NCBI RefSeq assembly: GCF_000213975.1
Contig: NZ_GL892076.1
Span: 1,313,268-1,377,267, forward strand
DNA length: 64,000 nt
DNA from: Centipeda periodontii DSM 2778
GTDB lineage: Bacteria > Bacillota > Negativicutes > Selenomonadales > Selenomonadaceae
Direction of reading: 5' to 3'
The translations under genes were made by a program, and so were the position numbers. Shown piece by piece: positions 37,989 to 47,966 of this stretch. How positions within the stretch are numbered: position 1 is the first letter of the stretch; every line of letters starts with the position of its first letter. Under the pieces are notes generated by a model. That model did not search any database. It saw nothing but the letters and a program-made list of their open reading frames with translations, and was not told where the DNA came from.

Positions 37989-39326
37989 ATGCTGATGGAC
38001 GAACAGGGCGGACTCTTTGAACGTGCTGCATATCAGCCGCTCGCGGAGCGTGTTCGTCCACGGTCGCTCGCGGAATTTGTCGGGCAGGAACATCTTCTCG
38101 GCAAGGGAAAGGTGCTGCGCCGCCTCATCGAAAGCGACCATATCACCTCCATGATCTTCTGGGGACCGCCCGGTGTCGGAAAGACGACGCTTGCCCAGAT
38201 CATCGCAGCGCAGACGCAGGCAAAATTCATCAATTTCTCTGCGGTGACGAGCGGGATCAAGGACATCCGTACGGTCATGCAGGAGGCGGATCGCCGCCGC
38301 ATGTACGGCGAACGCATCATTGTCTTTGTCGATGAAATCCATCGCTTCAACAAGGCACAGCAGGACGCCTTTCTGCCCTTCGTAGAGAAAGGGAGCATTG
38401 TGCTGATCGGAGCGACAACGGAGAATCCCTCGTTTGAGATCAACAGTGCACTCTTGTCACGCTGCCGCGTCTTTGTACTCCAGGGACTCAATACGGAGGA
38501 CATCAAGCGTCTGCTTCAGCACGCCATCTCCTCCGAGCGGGGGCTCGGCAGTCAGCGCATCCATCTTTCCGAAGACGGACTGATGGCAGTCGCTGCCTTT
38601 GCAAACGGCGATGCGCGCAGCGCACTCTCCACGCTTGAGATGCTCGTTCTGAATGCGGATGAGCGCGATGGAGAAATCTATGTGACCGAGGAGAATCTGG
38701 CGCAGTGTATCTCGCGCAAATCCCTCCTCTATGACAAGAGCGGGGAGGAGCATTTCAATCTCATCTCTGCTCTGCACAAATCGATGCGCAACTCCGATCC
38801 GGATGCGGCGGTCTACTGGCTCGCGCGCATGCTCGAGGCAGGAGAGGATCCCCTCTATGTAGCACGGAGGGTAACGCGATTCGCGGCAGAGGATGTGGGG
38901 CTTGCCGATCCAAGGGCGCTCCAGATCGCTGTTGCAGCATATCAGGCATGTCACTACATCGGGTTCCCCGAGTGCAACGTCCACCTGACCGAGGCGGTCA
39001 TCTATCTGTCGCTTGCGCCGAAGTCGAACACGATGGAAACAGCATATCTCGCCGCCGCGGCGGATGCACGTACGATGCTCGCAGAACCCGTGCCGTTGGT
39101 CATTCGCAATGCACCGACCAAGCTCATGAAGGATATGGATTACGGCAAGGGCTATCAGTATGCGCATGATACGGAGGAGCATATCACCAATATGCAGTGT
39201 CTGCCGGACGCGCTTGTCGGTCGATCCTATTATCATCCGACGGAGCAGGGGATGGAGGGACGCTTTCGGGAACGGCTTGACTGGATCAAAGACTGGAAGA
39301 AAAAACATCCGCCGAAAACAAATTAA
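37989..39326 (+). CDS. rarA: Replication-associated recombination protein RarA (MgsA)
   Basis: The 445-residue AAA+ ATPase is of the clamp-loader-like RarA family acting at stalled forks. It has PLAERVRPRSLAEFVGQEHL, Walker A GPPGVGKTTLAQ (about residues 58-69), Walker B FVDEIHRFNKAQQDAFL and sensor 1 GATTENPSFEIN. The C-terminal part contains LARMLEAGEDPLYVARR, the tetramerisation region. GGGAGGAGG at 37976-37984 supports the ATG at 37989; a second ATG at 37995 is also possible. Confidence 0.94.
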   Translation: MLMDEQGGLFERAAYQPLAERVRPRSLAEFVGQEHLLGKGKVLRRLIESDHITSMIFWGPPGVGKTTLAQIIAAQTQAKFINFSAVTSGIKDIRTVMQEADRRRMYGERIIVFVDEIHRFNKAQQDAFLPFVEKGSIVLIGATTENPSFEINSALLSRCRVFVLQGLNTEDIKRLLQHAISSERGLGSQRIHLSEDGLMAVAAFANGDARSALSTLEMLVLNADERDGEIYVTEENLAQCISRKSLLYDKSGEEHFNLISALHKSMRNSDPDAAVYWLARMLEAGEDPLYVARRVTRFAAEDVGLADPRALQIAVAAYQACHYIGFPECNVHLTEAVIYLSLAPKSNTMETAYLAAAADARTMLAEPVPLVIRNAPTKLMKDMDYGKGYQYAHDTEEHITNMQCLPDALVGRSYYHPTEQGMEGRFRERLDWIKDWKKKHPPKTN

Positions 39327-39383
39327 ATAAATAACTATAAATAACTATAAACGCGCGATAAATAACAAAAAATAAGGCGTTTA

Positions 39384-40223
39384 ATGACGATCGAACTCGT
39401 CACTGTGAGAAAGGAAGGAACTCCGGCATTGGATGGGAAGCTGAAATTATATGGGTTTAACAACCTCACTAAGGCGTTGAGCTTTAATATCTATGATATT
39501 TGCTATGCGAAATCAGCACGTGAGCAGAAGGATTATATTAAATACATTGATGAACAATACAATTCCGATCGACTCACGAAGATTCTCTCGCAGGTAACGG
39601 ATATGATCGGCGCGCGGATTCTCAACATTGCCAAGCAGGACTATGAGCCGCAGGGGGCAAGCGTCACTATGCTGATTGCAGAGGAGGCGGCGGTCGTCTC
39701 CGGCAGCAAAAAACCCGTGAACGCAAAGCCGCATGCACCGGAGACGATTCTCGCCCATCTCGATAAGAGCCATGTAACGGTGCACACCTATCCCGAGTTT
39801 CATCCCGATACGAGCATTGCCACGTTCCGCGTGGATATCGATGTGGCGACCTGTGGTGAGATCACGCCGCTGCAGACGCTCGACTATCTCATCAGCCAGT
39901 TCGACTCGGATATCATCACGATGGATTATCGCGTGCGTGGCTTTACGCGTGATCTACAGGGGCGCAAGCTGTTCATGGACAGCAAGATGACCTCCATTCA
40001 GGAGTTTATCAAGCAGGAAACTCTCGATGAGTACGATGCCGTAGATATTAACCTCTATCAGGCGAGCCTTTTTCACACGCGTATGCTGATCAAGGAGCCA
40101 CAGCTGCAAAACTATCTCTTCAATACCGATGTCGATGAGATACCGCCAAAGACGCGTCTGCTCATCAGCACGAGTCTCAGACGCGAGATGATCGAGATTT
40201 TCAGCGGACGGAATGTGTATTAA
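39384..40223 (+). CDS. speD: S-adenosylmethionine decarboxylase proenzyme (E. coli-type)
   Basis: It makes the aminopropyl donor for spermidine. The 279-residue protein is of the long bacterial type (class 1A), not the short Bacillus type. The self-cleavage site is in [18 protein letters not shown]: the Ser near residue 128 would become the pyruvoyl group, giving a small beta and a larger alpha chain. [19 protein letters not shown] at the N-terminus and [18 protein letters not shown] are typical. No speE is adjacent. The preceding 57 bases are AT-rich with the short repeat ATAACTATAA twice. Confidence 0.93.
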   Translation: MTIELVTVRKEGTPALDGKLKLYGFNNLTKALSFNIYDICYAKSAREQKDYIKYIDEQYNSDRLTKILSQVTDMIGARILNIAKQDYEPQGASVTMLIAEEAAVVSGSKKPVNAKPHAPETILAHLDKSHVTVHTYPEFHPDTSIATFRVDIDVATCGEITPLQTLDYLISQFDSDIITMDYRVRGFTRDLQGRKLFMDSKMTSIQEFIKQETLDEYDAVDINLYQASLFHTRMLIKEPQLQNYLFNTDVDEIPPKTRLLISTSLRREMIEIFSGRNVY

Positions 40224-40273
40224 GGAATGCATTCATCCGCTCATAGCGACCATTTTTTGAGGGAGCTGGTCAT

Positions 40274-40840
40274 ATGCCGATGTTCAAAAAATCCCTCCTT
40301 ATTTTGCTCATTCTTGCCCTTGCCGTTCTCGGCGGAACCATGTATGGCTACTATACGGAGCAGCAGGCAATTGCACTCGATCAGGGAACGACCGAGAAGG
40401 CAGCTGCGCCGCGCTCCATCGTCGTCTATGTGACGGGCGAGGTGAAAAAGCCGGGGTTGGTCATGCTGACGGAAGGACAACGCGTCGCCGATGCGGTCAA
40501 CGCCGTGGGCGGCGTGATCGAAACGGCGGATATCGACCGCATCAATATGGCGGCGTTTCTTGAGGACGGCATGCAGGTTCGTGTGCCCGAGCGCATCGGC
40601 GGTGATGTCGAACGTCCGAAAAATGCGTTGACCGGAAAAAACGCCGAGGGGCAGATCAACCTCAATACGGCGAGTGAGAAGGAACTTCAAGAACTCCCCG
40701 GCATCGGACCTGCGATGTCCGCGCGCATTATCGAATACCGTGAAACGAACGGAGCCTTCCAGAATATCGAAGACATCAAAAAAGTGCGCGGCATCGGCAA
40801 TGCCAAATTTGAAAAACTGAAAGACAAGGTGACCATATGA
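40274..40840 (+). CDS. comEA: Competence DNA-receptor protein ComEA
   Basis: The 188-residue protein has an N-terminal membrane anchor (SLLILLILALAVLGGTMYGY), an SLBB domain (about residues 47-80, VTGEVKKPGLVMLTEGQRVA) and a C-terminal helix-hairpin-helix pair (about 125-188, INLNTASEKELQELPGIGP). ComEA binds incoming double-stranded DNA outside the inner membrane and delivers it to ComEC. GAGGGAG precedes the ATG. The stop overlaps comEC by four bases, so the two are coupled. Confidence 0.94.
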   Translation: MPMFKKSLLILLILALAVLGGTMYGYYTEQQAIALDQGTTEKAAAPRSIVVYVTGEVKKPGLVMLTEGQRVADAVNAVGGVIETADIDRINMAAFLEDGMQVRVPERIGGDVERPKNALTGKNAEGQINLNTASEKELQELPGIGPAMSARIIEYRETNGAFQNIEDIKKVRGIGNAKFEKLKDKVTI

Positions 40841-43272
40841 AGATGGGGCAGTATCAGCTCTCGTTCCTCGGCGGTCTCCTCGCGGCGTTCGGACTTGGAA
40901 TTCTCTGCGGTGCATGGTTGCATATGTCCTTTACAGCATATTTTCCATATCTGATTGCACCCTTGCTCACCGCTGCACTTGCCTCCGGCATCCTTGTTCT
41001 GAAACAGAGTGAACGGACATGGATCGCCTTTGTGGGGCTTTTTTTCATGTTGGGGCTCTTTCGTTTTTCAGCCGCATACGAGCTCCCTGCCCATGATATT
41101 TCACAGATGACGGGGCAAGATACGCGTATCCACGGAGTTCTGACCGATGCGCCCAGAGTGACAACGGATGCAGACGGGATTCAACACATACGCTATACGG
41201 CTACCATTCGCGGGATTGAACAGGGGCGTGAGGAACAGGCGGGGAGCGGCAAAATCTATATCTACACGAGGCGAGACTCTGCAGAGGAGGAGCCTGTCGG
41301 GCAGATTGGGGATCGCATCACGGCAGAGGGAAAAATTCGCCGCCCTACATACTATCAAAATCCGGGGCAGATCAACACGCGATATCTCCTGCGCTGTGAG
41401 GGCATCACAGCAAGACTCTCCGCGCGCGAAAACAGCATAGAGATTGAATCCAATGAAGAGCCGACCTATGCGCAGGCTTTTCTCCGGTGGGCGGCACAGG
41501 TGCGCGCCCACTATTTCGAGCGCATGGCAGAGGTTATGCCGCGCGCTGATGCTGCCGCAATCTTCGCCATGCTCTTTGGCGGATATGAAGGGATACGTCC
41601 GGAACTGCTTGAGGCATTTACGACTACGGGAATCGTACACATTCTCTCCGTATCCGGTTCCCATATCAGCCTGCTTGCAGCCGTCATTGCATGGATGGCG
41701 CTCTTCTTTCGTCTGCCGCGCTGGATTTCGGCGGCTGCGGTGATCCTTGCGATTATCGTCTACGTGATTCTCGCGGGTCTTGTCCCGCCCGCTGTGCGCT
41801 CCGGCATTATGGGCGCAGTTGCTTTTCTGGGGCTGATTCTCGGGCGGGAGCGCGACGCACAATATCTGCTCATACTGACGGGGCTTTTGATGCTTCTCGT
41901 TTCGCCGCTTCTCTTCTTTCATATCAGCTTTCAACTCTCGTTTCTGGCGACGGCAGGGCTGCTCTTTCTCGCGCCTGTCCTGCGCACGTGGATGGAACGT
42001 CTGCCGCGCGTCGTTGCGGCGAGTCTTTCCATCACGATGGGGGCACAGCTGGCAACTCTGCCCATCCTCGCATGGCATTTTAATCAAATATCACTGTCAT
42101 CGCTTCTCTCCAATCTCATTGTCGTTCCTGTGGTCGACCTCATCATCATTTTGGGGCTTGCCGGAGGGATTGCAGCATTTCTTGTTCCCGTCCTCGGTCA
42201 GATTGTATTTGCCTTTGACAGCCTGCTCCTCGGAATTACGTTCGAGATGACGCGGGCGATCGCAGCCCTGCCTCTTTCCAGTATTTGGCTCCCGTCAATG
42301 GGGCTGCCTGCGGGGCTTTGCTACTATGCAATCCTCTCCATCGTATTTATTCCGCAGGAATATCGTGCAAAAGCAATGGAATTCATTTATTTTTTTCGGA
42401 ATTACATCATAATTGTTTTTGTTTTTCTCCTTATTTTTCTTTTCTCATGGCAGACAATGCGTCCGCGTGAGATGGCAGTGCATTTTATTGATGTCGGACA
42501 AGGAGATGCGGCTCTCATTGTGACGCCGCACGGTCATGCCATGCTCTTTGATACGGGCGGAACGCGCGACGGCGCTTTTGACATCGGCGCGCGTGTCGAT
42601 GTTCCATACCTCCTGCACTACGGCATTCGCGAGGTGGACTATATCTTCCTCTCACACGCGCACGAGGATCATACGGCAGGAGCAGGGGCTATTCTCTCAC
42701 GCATGCCGGTGAGGCATGTCTATACCGCCGATGAGGGAACGGCGGCATATGCACGGAGTATGCGCCTCGGTGACGCCAACCCACTGCTGATGAAGCTGAG
42801 CAGAGCGGTGGAGGGGGAGTCCTTCACGTTAGACGGAGTGACGGTCGATGTTCTCTATGCACCCGCCTATGACAGTGTGGAGCATACGACGGGGAACGAG
42901 GTTTCGAATGTCTATCGCGTCCGCTATGGGAATGCAAGCTTTCTCTTTACCGGCGATCTCGTAAAGGAACACGAGGAGCAAATGATCGCACACGGAACGG
43001 ACCTTCATGTGGCGGTGCTCAAGGTGCCGCACCACGGCTCAGATACGTCGAGCTGTGAGGATTTCGTTCGGGCAGTGAATCCGCTCTATGCCGTCTACTG
43101 TGTCGGAGCGGACAATTCCTTTGGACACCCGCGCCCCGCTGTTCTGGAACGATATGAGCATATGGGGGCACGAACGCTCCGCACGGACAGGGACGGCGCC
43201 ATCGTCTTTCGCACAGATGGGGAGCATCTATCGGTCAGTACCTTTGCAGCGGAGAATTTTTTGGGGGAGTAA
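40837..43272 (+). CDS. comEC: DNA internalization channel ComEC/Rec2
   Basis: The 811-residue polytopic protein transports single-stranded DNA across the inner membrane. An N-terminal DUF4131-type region with an OB-like part (about 25-200) is followed by the competence membrane domain (about 225-500; HILSVSGSHISLLAA, PPAVRSGIMGAVAFLG). The C-terminal metallo-beta-lactamase-like domain (from about 545) has FIDVGQGDAALI and LSHAHEDHTAG with full metal motif. The PHHGSDTSS motif late in the domain is also present. It is co-transcribed with comEA. Confidence 0.95.
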   Translation: MKMGQYQLSFLGGLLAAFGLGILCGAWLHMSFTAYFPYLIAPLLTAALASGILVLKQSERTWIAFVGLFFMLGLFRFSAAYELPAHDISQMTGQDTRIHGVLTDAPRVTTDADGIQHIRYTATIRGIEQGREEQAGSGKIYIYTRRDSAEEEPVGQIGDRITAEGKIRRPTYYQNPGQINTRYLLRCEGITARLSARENSIEIESNEEPTYAQAFLRWAAQVRAHYFERMAEVMPRADAAAIFAMLFGGYEGIRPELLEAFTTTGIVHILSVSGSHISLLAAVIAWMALFFRLPRWISAAAVILAIIVYVILAGLVPPAVRSGIMGAVAFLGLILGRERDAQYLLILTGLLMLLVSPLLFFHISFQLSFLATAGLLFLAPVLRTWMERLPRVVAASLSITMGAQLATLPILAWHFNQISLSSLLSNLIVVPVVDLIIILGLAGGIAAFLVPVLGQIVFAFDSLLLGITFEMTRAIAALPLSSIWLPSMGLPAGLCYYAILSIVFIPQEYRAKAMEFIYFFRNYIIIVFVFLLIFLFSWQTMRPREMAVHFIDVGQGDAALIVTPHGHAMLFDTGGTRDGAFDIGARVDVPYLLHYGIREVDYIFLSHAHEDHTAGAGAILSRMPVRHVYTADEGTAAYARSMRLGDANPLLMKLSRAVEGESFTLDGVTVDVLYAPAYDSVEHTTGNEVSNVYRVRYGNASFLFTGDLVKEHEEQMIAHGTDLHVAVLKVPHHGSDTSSCEDFVRAVNPLYAVYCVGADNSFGHPRPAVLERYEHMGARTLRTDRDGAIVFRTDGEHLSVSTFAAENFLGE

Positions 43273-43301
43273 TTGCGGAGGACATATCTTTCCCTTATAA
43301 T
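43273..43301 (+). promoter_or_regulatory. Promoter of the HAD hydrolase gene
   Basis: TTGCGG (43273-43278) and TATAAT (43296-43301) are separated by 17 bases, right after the comEC stop. Confidence 0.6.
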
Positions 43302-43333
43302 AGGAGTAGCAAGGTATATGAAATGGGGAGCTT

Positions 43334-44050
43334 ATGGATATTCGCGGCGTAGTATTTGATGTCGATGACACTCTCTATGATATGGCACAGCCATTCGTCG
43401 GCGCCTATCATAAATTCTATGGAGCACAGCATAATAACCTGCCGATGCAGGAGCTCTTTCTCGCCTTCCGTCACTACAGCGATGAGCGGTTTGAAGACTC
43501 GCAGACGGGGAAGATGTCGATGAACGATCTCTACATCTATCGTGTGCGCATGACGTTGCGCGATTGCGGCATCGAGGTGACAGATGAGCAAGCGTTGGAG
43601 TTCCAACGAATCTATATGGAGCTCCAGTATCAGATTCATCTTTCTCCCGCTATGCAGGCACTTTTGAATGAACTGCGAAAATGCGTTTCCATTGGAGTCA
43701 TTACGAATGGGGAATCCCGCCATCAGCGCAACAAGCTCCATTCTCTCCACGTTGATCCGTGGATACCGGAGAAGCAAATCATCGTCTCAGGAGATTATCC
43801 GTTCCGCAAGCCCGATGTACGCATCTTTCGCGAGATGGAGCGTCGTCTGAATCTCGCGCCGGAGCATCTGCTCTATGTCGGAGATGCCTTTGATCTCGAT
43901 ATTGTCGGTGCAGAGGCGGCGGGCTGGCAGTCGATCTGGTTCAACCATCGTCATCGGAGAGCGCCGGAGACGGCAGCGATTCATCCGAGCGTCGAGGTGC
44001 ATTCGGAGGAGGAACTGCGTGCGGCCCTTATAGAATGCATTGGAAAATAA
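43334..44050 (+). CDS. HAD-superfamily hydrolase
   Basis: The 238-residue protein has HAD motif I VVFDVDDTLYDM (residues 7-18), motif II IGVITNGESRHQRNKL, a lysine in GDYPFRKPDVRIFREM and motif III YVGDAFDLDIVGAEAAG. The cap is helical, as in YjjG/YfnB-type phosphatases, which often act on pyrimidine nucleotides; the substrate here cannot be read from sequence. GGGGAG sits five bases before the ATG, and a promoter lies upstream. It is followed by tRNA-Pro. Confidence 0.88.
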   Translation: MDIRGVVFDVDDTLYDMAQPFVGAYHKFYGAQHNNLPMQELFLAFRHYSDERFEDSQTGKMSMNDLYIYRVRMTLRDCGIEVTDEQALEFQRIYMELQYQIHLSPAMQALLNELRKCVSIGVITNGESRHQRNKLHSLHVDPWIPEKQIIVSGDYPFRKPDVRIFREMERRLNLAPEHLLYVGDAFDLDIVGAEAAGWQSIWFNHRHRRAPETAAIHPSVEVHSEEELRAALIECIGK

Positions 44051-44053
44051 CAC

Positions 44054-44082
44054 TTGCTTTTTATGTGGAAAGTTGATAGAAT
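44054..44082 (+). promoter_or_regulatory. Promoter of tRNA-Pro
   Basis: TTGCTT (44054-44059) and TAGAAT (44077-44082) are separated by 17 bases, 12 bases before the tRNA. Confidence 0.6.
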
Positions 44083-44094
44083 ACATATCGTTGT

Positions 44095-44171
44095 CGGGAT
44101 GTGGCTCAGCTTGGTAGAGCGCATCGTTCGGGACGATGAGGCCGCAGGTTCGAATCCTGTCATCCCGACCA
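44095..44171 (+). tRNA. tRNA-Pro(CGG)
   Basis: The 77-base cloverleaf pairs acceptor CGGGATG with CATCCCG, followed by ACCA encoded in the gene. The anticodon stem CATCG/CGATG closes the loop TTCGGGA, giving anticodon CGG. The T-arm has GGTTCGAATCC. Own promoter and terminator. Confidence 0.97.
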
Positions 44172-44185
44172 TTTACTCGACCTGT

Positions 44186-44215
44186 AAAGACCAGCCGATG
44201 GGCGGGTCTTTTTCT
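44186..44215 (+). terminator. Terminator after tRNA-Pro
   Basis: AAAGACC (44186-44192) pairs with GGTCTTT (44205-44211), followed by TTC; a G just before the closing arm is in the loop. Confidence 0.7.
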
Positions 44216-44277
44216 GTTTACGGGAACGCATGGGAAATATCTGAGCCGAGCTTCCCACACATGAATGCGAGGTAAGT

Positions 44278-45561
44278 ATGACATCTGAGGAAAGACGCTG
44301 TGCCGAGGAGCTGATCGGCTTTATTGATCGCGCGGCATCGCCCTATCATGTGGTGGAGAGGAGCAACGAAATCCTCTGTCCTGTCCCCATGGATGGAAAA
44401 GAGCGGATTGAGGCAGGGAAGATGTATTCGTTTTCGCTCTATAACACCGGGACGATTCTCATTGCGATTGGAGAAAATGCAGCAAAAGGTCCCCTGCGTA
44501 TTGCCTGCGCGCATACGGATTTCCCGTGTCTGCGTGTCAAGCCGAATCCCGTGCTCAAGGAACATGGATATGGGAAGCTGAATATTGAGGTGTACGGCGG
44601 GCTCATCCGCAATACATGGATGGATCGTCCGCTGTCGCTTGCGGGGGCAGTTGCCATGCGCGATGAGGATCCTTTCACGCCAAACCTGAGGCTTGTGGAT
44701 TTTCGCCGCCCGCTCATGATTGTACCGAATCTCGCCATTCACATGAACCGCAAGGTGAACGAGGGGGTGGAGCTGAAGCCGCAGAAGGATCTGCTGCCGC
44801 TCTTCTTTCAGAGCGAGGGCGGCGATGAGGATGACGAGCGCAGACTGCGCACAATGCTCTCCGAGGAACTCGGCGTTTCGGCAGAGGACATCCTCTCCTA
44901 TGATCTGAATGCCTATCCCTGTGAGCGCGGCTGTCTCTTGGGCTATGACGATGTGTTCCTCTCGGCGCCGCGCCTCGATAACCTCTCCTCGGTCAAGGCG
45001 TGCGTTGACGCCCTTCATGACTGGAACGGGGACGGCATACGCGTCGCAGCGCTCTTTGACAACGAAGAGGTTGGGAGCCGCACAAAGCAGGGGGCGGGCT
45101 CGACGGCACTTGCCATGGTGCTTGAGCGCATCTGTCACGGGCTGGGGATTGCACGCGACGAATATCTCGGAAAGATCATGGATGGTTTCTGCCTTTCGGT
45201 GGATGTTGCCCATGCCCTGCACCCGAATGCGCCCGAAAAGGCAGACCCGTCGAATCAACCCGTGCTTGGCAGCGGTACCGTACTCAAGGTCGCCGCGAAT
45301 CAGTCCTACGCCGGAGATCCGGAGGCGTTTGCCGTTGTTGCGGGGCTCTGTGAGAACGCAGATATTCCCTATCAGGTCTTTACGAATCACTCGGACGCGG
45401 CGGGCGGTGCGACGCTCGGCTCGATTCTCTCCACACAGCTCCCCATGCGGACAATGGACATCGGTGCACCTATCCTCGGAATGCACTCCGCACGCGAGAC
45501 GATGGGGGCGCGTGATCAGTTCGCGCTCACACGCCTCCTTACGTCTTTTTTCTCCTCTTGA
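44278..45561 (+). CDS. M18 family aminopeptidase
   Basis: The 427-residue zinc aminopeptidase (aspartyl aminopeptidase/ApeB type) has metal ligands in [15 protein letters not shown] (about residues 78-92), a central [17 protein letters not shown] and [17 protein letters not shown] (about 261-277). The C-terminal ligand His lies in [16 protein letters not shown] or [10 protein letters not shown]. It is cytoplasmic, with no signal peptide. GAGGT precedes the ATG. The family removes N-terminal acidic or neutral residues; the exact specificity is unknown. Confidence 0.93.
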   Translation: MTSEERRCAEELIGFIDRAASPYHVVERSNEILCPVPMDGKERIEAGKMYSFSLYNTGTILIAIGENAAKGPLRIACAHTDFPCLRVKPNPVLKEHGYGKLNIEVYGGLIRNTWMDRPLSLAGAVAMRDEDPFTPNLRLVDFRRPLMIVPNLAIHMNRKVNEGVELKPQKDLLPLFFQSEGGDEDDERRLRTMLSEELGVSAEDILSYDLNAYPCERGCLLGYDDVFLSAPRLDNLSSVKACVDALHDWNGDGIRVAALFDNEEVGSRTKQGAGSTALAMVLERICHGLGIARDEYLGKIMDGFCLSVDVAHALHPNAPEKADPSNQPVLGSGTVLKVAANQSYAGDPEAFAVVAGLCENADIPYQVFTNHSDAAGGATLGSILSTQLPMRTMDIGAPILGMHSARETMGARDQFALTRLLTSFFSS

Positions 45562-45583
45562 GAAAGACATCGACCGAGAAGCA

Positions 45584-45592
45584 TGTTATAAT
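45584..45592 (+). promoter_or_regulatory. Extended -10 promoter upstream of dtd
   Basis: TGTTATAAT is a consensus extended -10. No convincing -35 lies at the right distance. It is 31 bases before the dtd start. Confidence 0.5.
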
Positions 45593-45622
45593 AGCGCATA
45601 TTGGATAGAAAGAGGGGATTCC

Positions 45623-46066
45623 TTGCGTGCCGTAGTCACACGAGTCAAAGAAGCATCCGTAGAGATCGACGGCGAGATGCACGGTCAAATTAAGGTCGGC
45701 TATCTTATCCTGCTGGGCATTGCGCCCGAGGATACGGCAGAGGATGCTGCACGTCTTGCGGAGAAAATCGTCCACCTGCGCGTCTTCTCCGATGAGGCGG
45801 GCAAGATGAACCGCGCCCTTGCCGAGGTCGATGGCGAAGTGCTTGTCATCTCGCAGTTCACTCTGTTTGCCGACCTCAAAAAACGGCGGCCGGGATTCTC
45901 CAAGGCAGCAAAGCCGGAGCATGCGATTCCGCTGTACGAGGAATTCATGGCGCGGCTCGAGGCGCACGATGTGCACGTCGAACGAGGGGAGTTCGGTGCG
46001 GACATGCAGGTGCTTTCTGTCAATGACGGTCCCGTAACTCTGATCTTTGATACGACCGAGGTATGA
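45623..46066 (+). CDS. dtd: D-aminoacyl-tRNA deacylase
   Basis: The 147-residue protein hydrolyses D-amino acids mischarged on tRNA. The start is TTG at 45623 (AGAGGGGA five bases upstream), giving [17 protein letters not shown], the usual N-terminus; longer readings run into the preceding gene. The catalytic motif [16 protein letters not shown] is at about residues 77-92, and the late motif [12 protein letters not shown] holds the Gly-Pro pair that excludes L-substrates. It ends one base before the next start. Confidence 0.94.
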   Translation: MRAVVTRVKEASVEIDGEMHGQIKVGYLILLGIAPEDTAEDAARLAEKIVHLRVFSDEAGKMNRALAEVDGEVLVISQFTLFADLKKRRPGFSKAAKPEHAIPLYEEFMARLEAHDVHVERGEFGADMQVLSVNDGPVTLIFDTTEV

Positions 46067-46067
46067 A

Positions 46068-47300
46068 ATGAATACGGATTTACTCAAAAAATATGCCGCC
46101 CTTGTGATTCGCGTCGGCGTCAACCTGCAGAAGGATCAGCCCCTCGTCATCCATGCCCCCATCACCTGCGCGGACTTCGTGCACGCACTTACATCGGAAG
46201 GCTATGATGCGGGGGCGTATGATGTCGCCGTCAACTGGAATGACGAGGAGTTTGCCCATATTCGCTTTCAAAAGGCGGCAAGCGAACGCTTCAAAGAGTT
46301 TCCTGCATGGCGAAAGCTCTTCTATGACGATCACGCCGCGCGGGGCGCAGCGTTTATCTCGATCGCGGCGTCGGATCCCGATCTCTATTCGGACATCGAC
46401 CCGAAGCGGCTCACGGAGGCGAATCAGGCAGCCGGAAAAGCGCTCATGGATTATCGCGCGCGTCTGATGAGCAACAAGAATACGTGGTGTGTCGTTTCTG
46501 TACCGACAGCTGCATGGGCGCATAAGGTGTTTCCAAACTGTTCGGAAGCAGAAGCAGTGGAGCAGCTTTGGGCACAGATTCTGAGTGCTGTGCGGGTTTC
46601 CGCAGAGGGGGATCCGATTGCGGCATGGCAGACGCACATCGCGCGCCTGCAAAAGACTACGGCATTTCTCAATGCGCATGCGTTTTCGGAACTGCACTAT
46701 CAAAACGGATTGGGCACAGATCTTCGCATCGAACTGCCAAAGGGACATATCTGGATGGGCGGTGCGGAGAAGTCGGCGGCGGGCACGGTATTTGCCGCAA
46801 ATCTCCCGACAGAGGAGGTATATACCCTGCCGAAGCGGGACGGCGTGAACGGTACGGTCGTCGCTTCGAAGCCGTTGCACTACAATGGCAACCTGATCAG
46901 CGGTTTCACGCTCCGTTTTCATGAGGGGAAAGTTGTGGAGTACAAGGCACAGCAGGGGGAGGAGCATCTGAAGGAACTGCTCCATACGGATGAGGGCGCC
47001 TCCTTCCTCGGAGAAGCGGCGCTCGTGCCGCACGACTCGCCGATCTCGAAGAGCGGCATCCTCTTCTACAATACACTCTTCGATGAAAACGCCTCCTGTC
47101 ATCTCGCACTCGGGAAAGCATATCCGACATGCATAGAGAACGGTGAAGATATGACAGAGGATGAACTACGTCAGCACGGCGTCAATCATTCTCTTGTTCA
47201 TGAGGATTTTATGATCGGTACAGCAGACCTTACGGTCATTGGGCAAAAGCCGTCTGGTGAGTCGGTTGTCATTATGGAGAACGGAAACTTTACCTTTTAA
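46068..47300 (+). CDS. M29 family aminopeptidase
   Basis: The 410-residue metallo-aminopeptidase is of the thermophilic aminopeptidase (AmpS/PepS) family. It begins MNTDLLKKYAALVIRVGVNL and contains YQNGLGTDLRIELPKGHIWMGG, AANLPTEEVYTLPKRDGVNG and the C-terminal metal-ligand region GVNHSLVHEDFMIGTADL. The ATG at 46068 follows the dtd stop by one base, with GAGGT five bases upstream. It is cytoplasmic. With the M18 enzyme two genes earlier this forms a small peptidase cluster, probably for peptide scavenging. Confidence 0.93.
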   Translation: MNTDLLKKYAALVIRVGVNLQKDQPLVIHAPITCADFVHALTSEGYDAGAYDVAVNWNDEEFAHIRFQKAASERFKEFPAWRKLFYDDHAARGAAFISIAASDPDLYSDIDPKRLTEANQAAGKALMDYRARLMSNKNTWCVVSVPTAAWAHKVFPNCSEAEAVEQLWAQILSAVRVSAEGDPIAAWQTHIARLQKTTAFLNAHAFSELHYQNGLGTDLRIELPKGHIWMGGAEKSAAGTVFAANLPTEEVYTLPKRDGVNGTVVASKPLHYNGNLISGFTLRFHEGKVVEYKAQQGEEHLKELLHTDEGASFLGEAALVPHDSPISKSGILFYNTLFDENASCHLALGKAYPTCIENGEDMTEDELRQHGVNHSLVHEDFMIGTADLTVIGQKPSGESVVIMENGNFTF

Positions 47301-47324
47301 TGTTAATGAAACGGGGCGGAGAAT

Positions 47325-47966
47325 ATGCAGAGATATTTTCTTTACGGCACATTGATGCTCCTGTGCCTTCTTCCCTTTCTGTTCGCAGCAAATGGAGAGG
47401 CGGCAGGCAAGATCACACCCGAGGACTTTTCCTATCAGAACATTGCGCTTGGGGATTCCGAGAAAGATCTTCGCGCGAAATGGGGGGAGCCCGATGTTCA
47501 GAACGAGCAGGTGATCTGGGGGATCCATCTGAGGACGTTTACCTATGGAGATATTGTCGTATCGACCTCGGTCACGAGCGGAAAAGTCGTGGATATCAAC
47601 CTGATTGGAGAGAAGTATCGCCTGCGCAAGGACGTGCACTACGGCTCTACGGGTAGCTATCTCACGAAGGTGTACGGAAAAACCGAGCGTCAATTTCTCG
47701 ACGGCAATACCTGCTATGTGTTCTCCCATCCAGAGCACCCGCATGAGCACCTTATTCTGAATCTGGAAACGGAACACGGAGCATTGCAGTCCGCACGCAT
47801 TACCATGCTTCCGCTCACGGATGAGGAAGCCGATGAGATGGCGCTTTCCGATGATGAAACCTTTGTCGAACTTGATCTGAAAAGCGGCTTTATTGCGTCC
47901 AAGGAGATTGATGTGTCTGATCTTCCGAAAAATGACAAGGTGCAGCTGGGAGGCTATGTTAAATGA
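47325..47966 (+). CDS. Secreted protein of unknown function
   Basis: The 213-residue protein has a clear signal peptide (YGTLMLLCLLPFLFAANGEAA). The early segment IALGDSEKDLRAKWGEPD resembles the start of small periplasmic repeat domains (SmpA/BamE-like: G-x-S-x-x-D/E-V..G-x-P), followed by a second weaker copy-like stretch near STGSYLTKVYGKTE. The function is not recognised. The C-terminus is acidic. The ATG has GGCGGAG upstream. It overlaps the following YitT gene by four bases, so the two are co-translated. Confidence 0.8.
   Translation: MQRYFLYGTLMLLCLLPFLFAANGEAAGKITPEDFSYQNIALGDSEKDLRAKWGEPDVQNEQVIWGIHLRTFTYGDIVVSTSVTSGKVVDINLIGEKYRLRKDVHYGSTGSYLTKVYGKTERQFLDGNTCYVFSHPEHPHEHLILNLETEHGALQSARITMLPLTDEEADEMALSDDETFVELDLKSGFIASKEIDVSDLPKNDKVQLGGYVK

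Noticed and set aside
39327..39383. AT-rich repeats before speD as a riboswitch (SAM type)
   Set aside because: Only short ATAACTATAA repeats are present; the spacer is too short and unstructured for a known SAM riboswitch.
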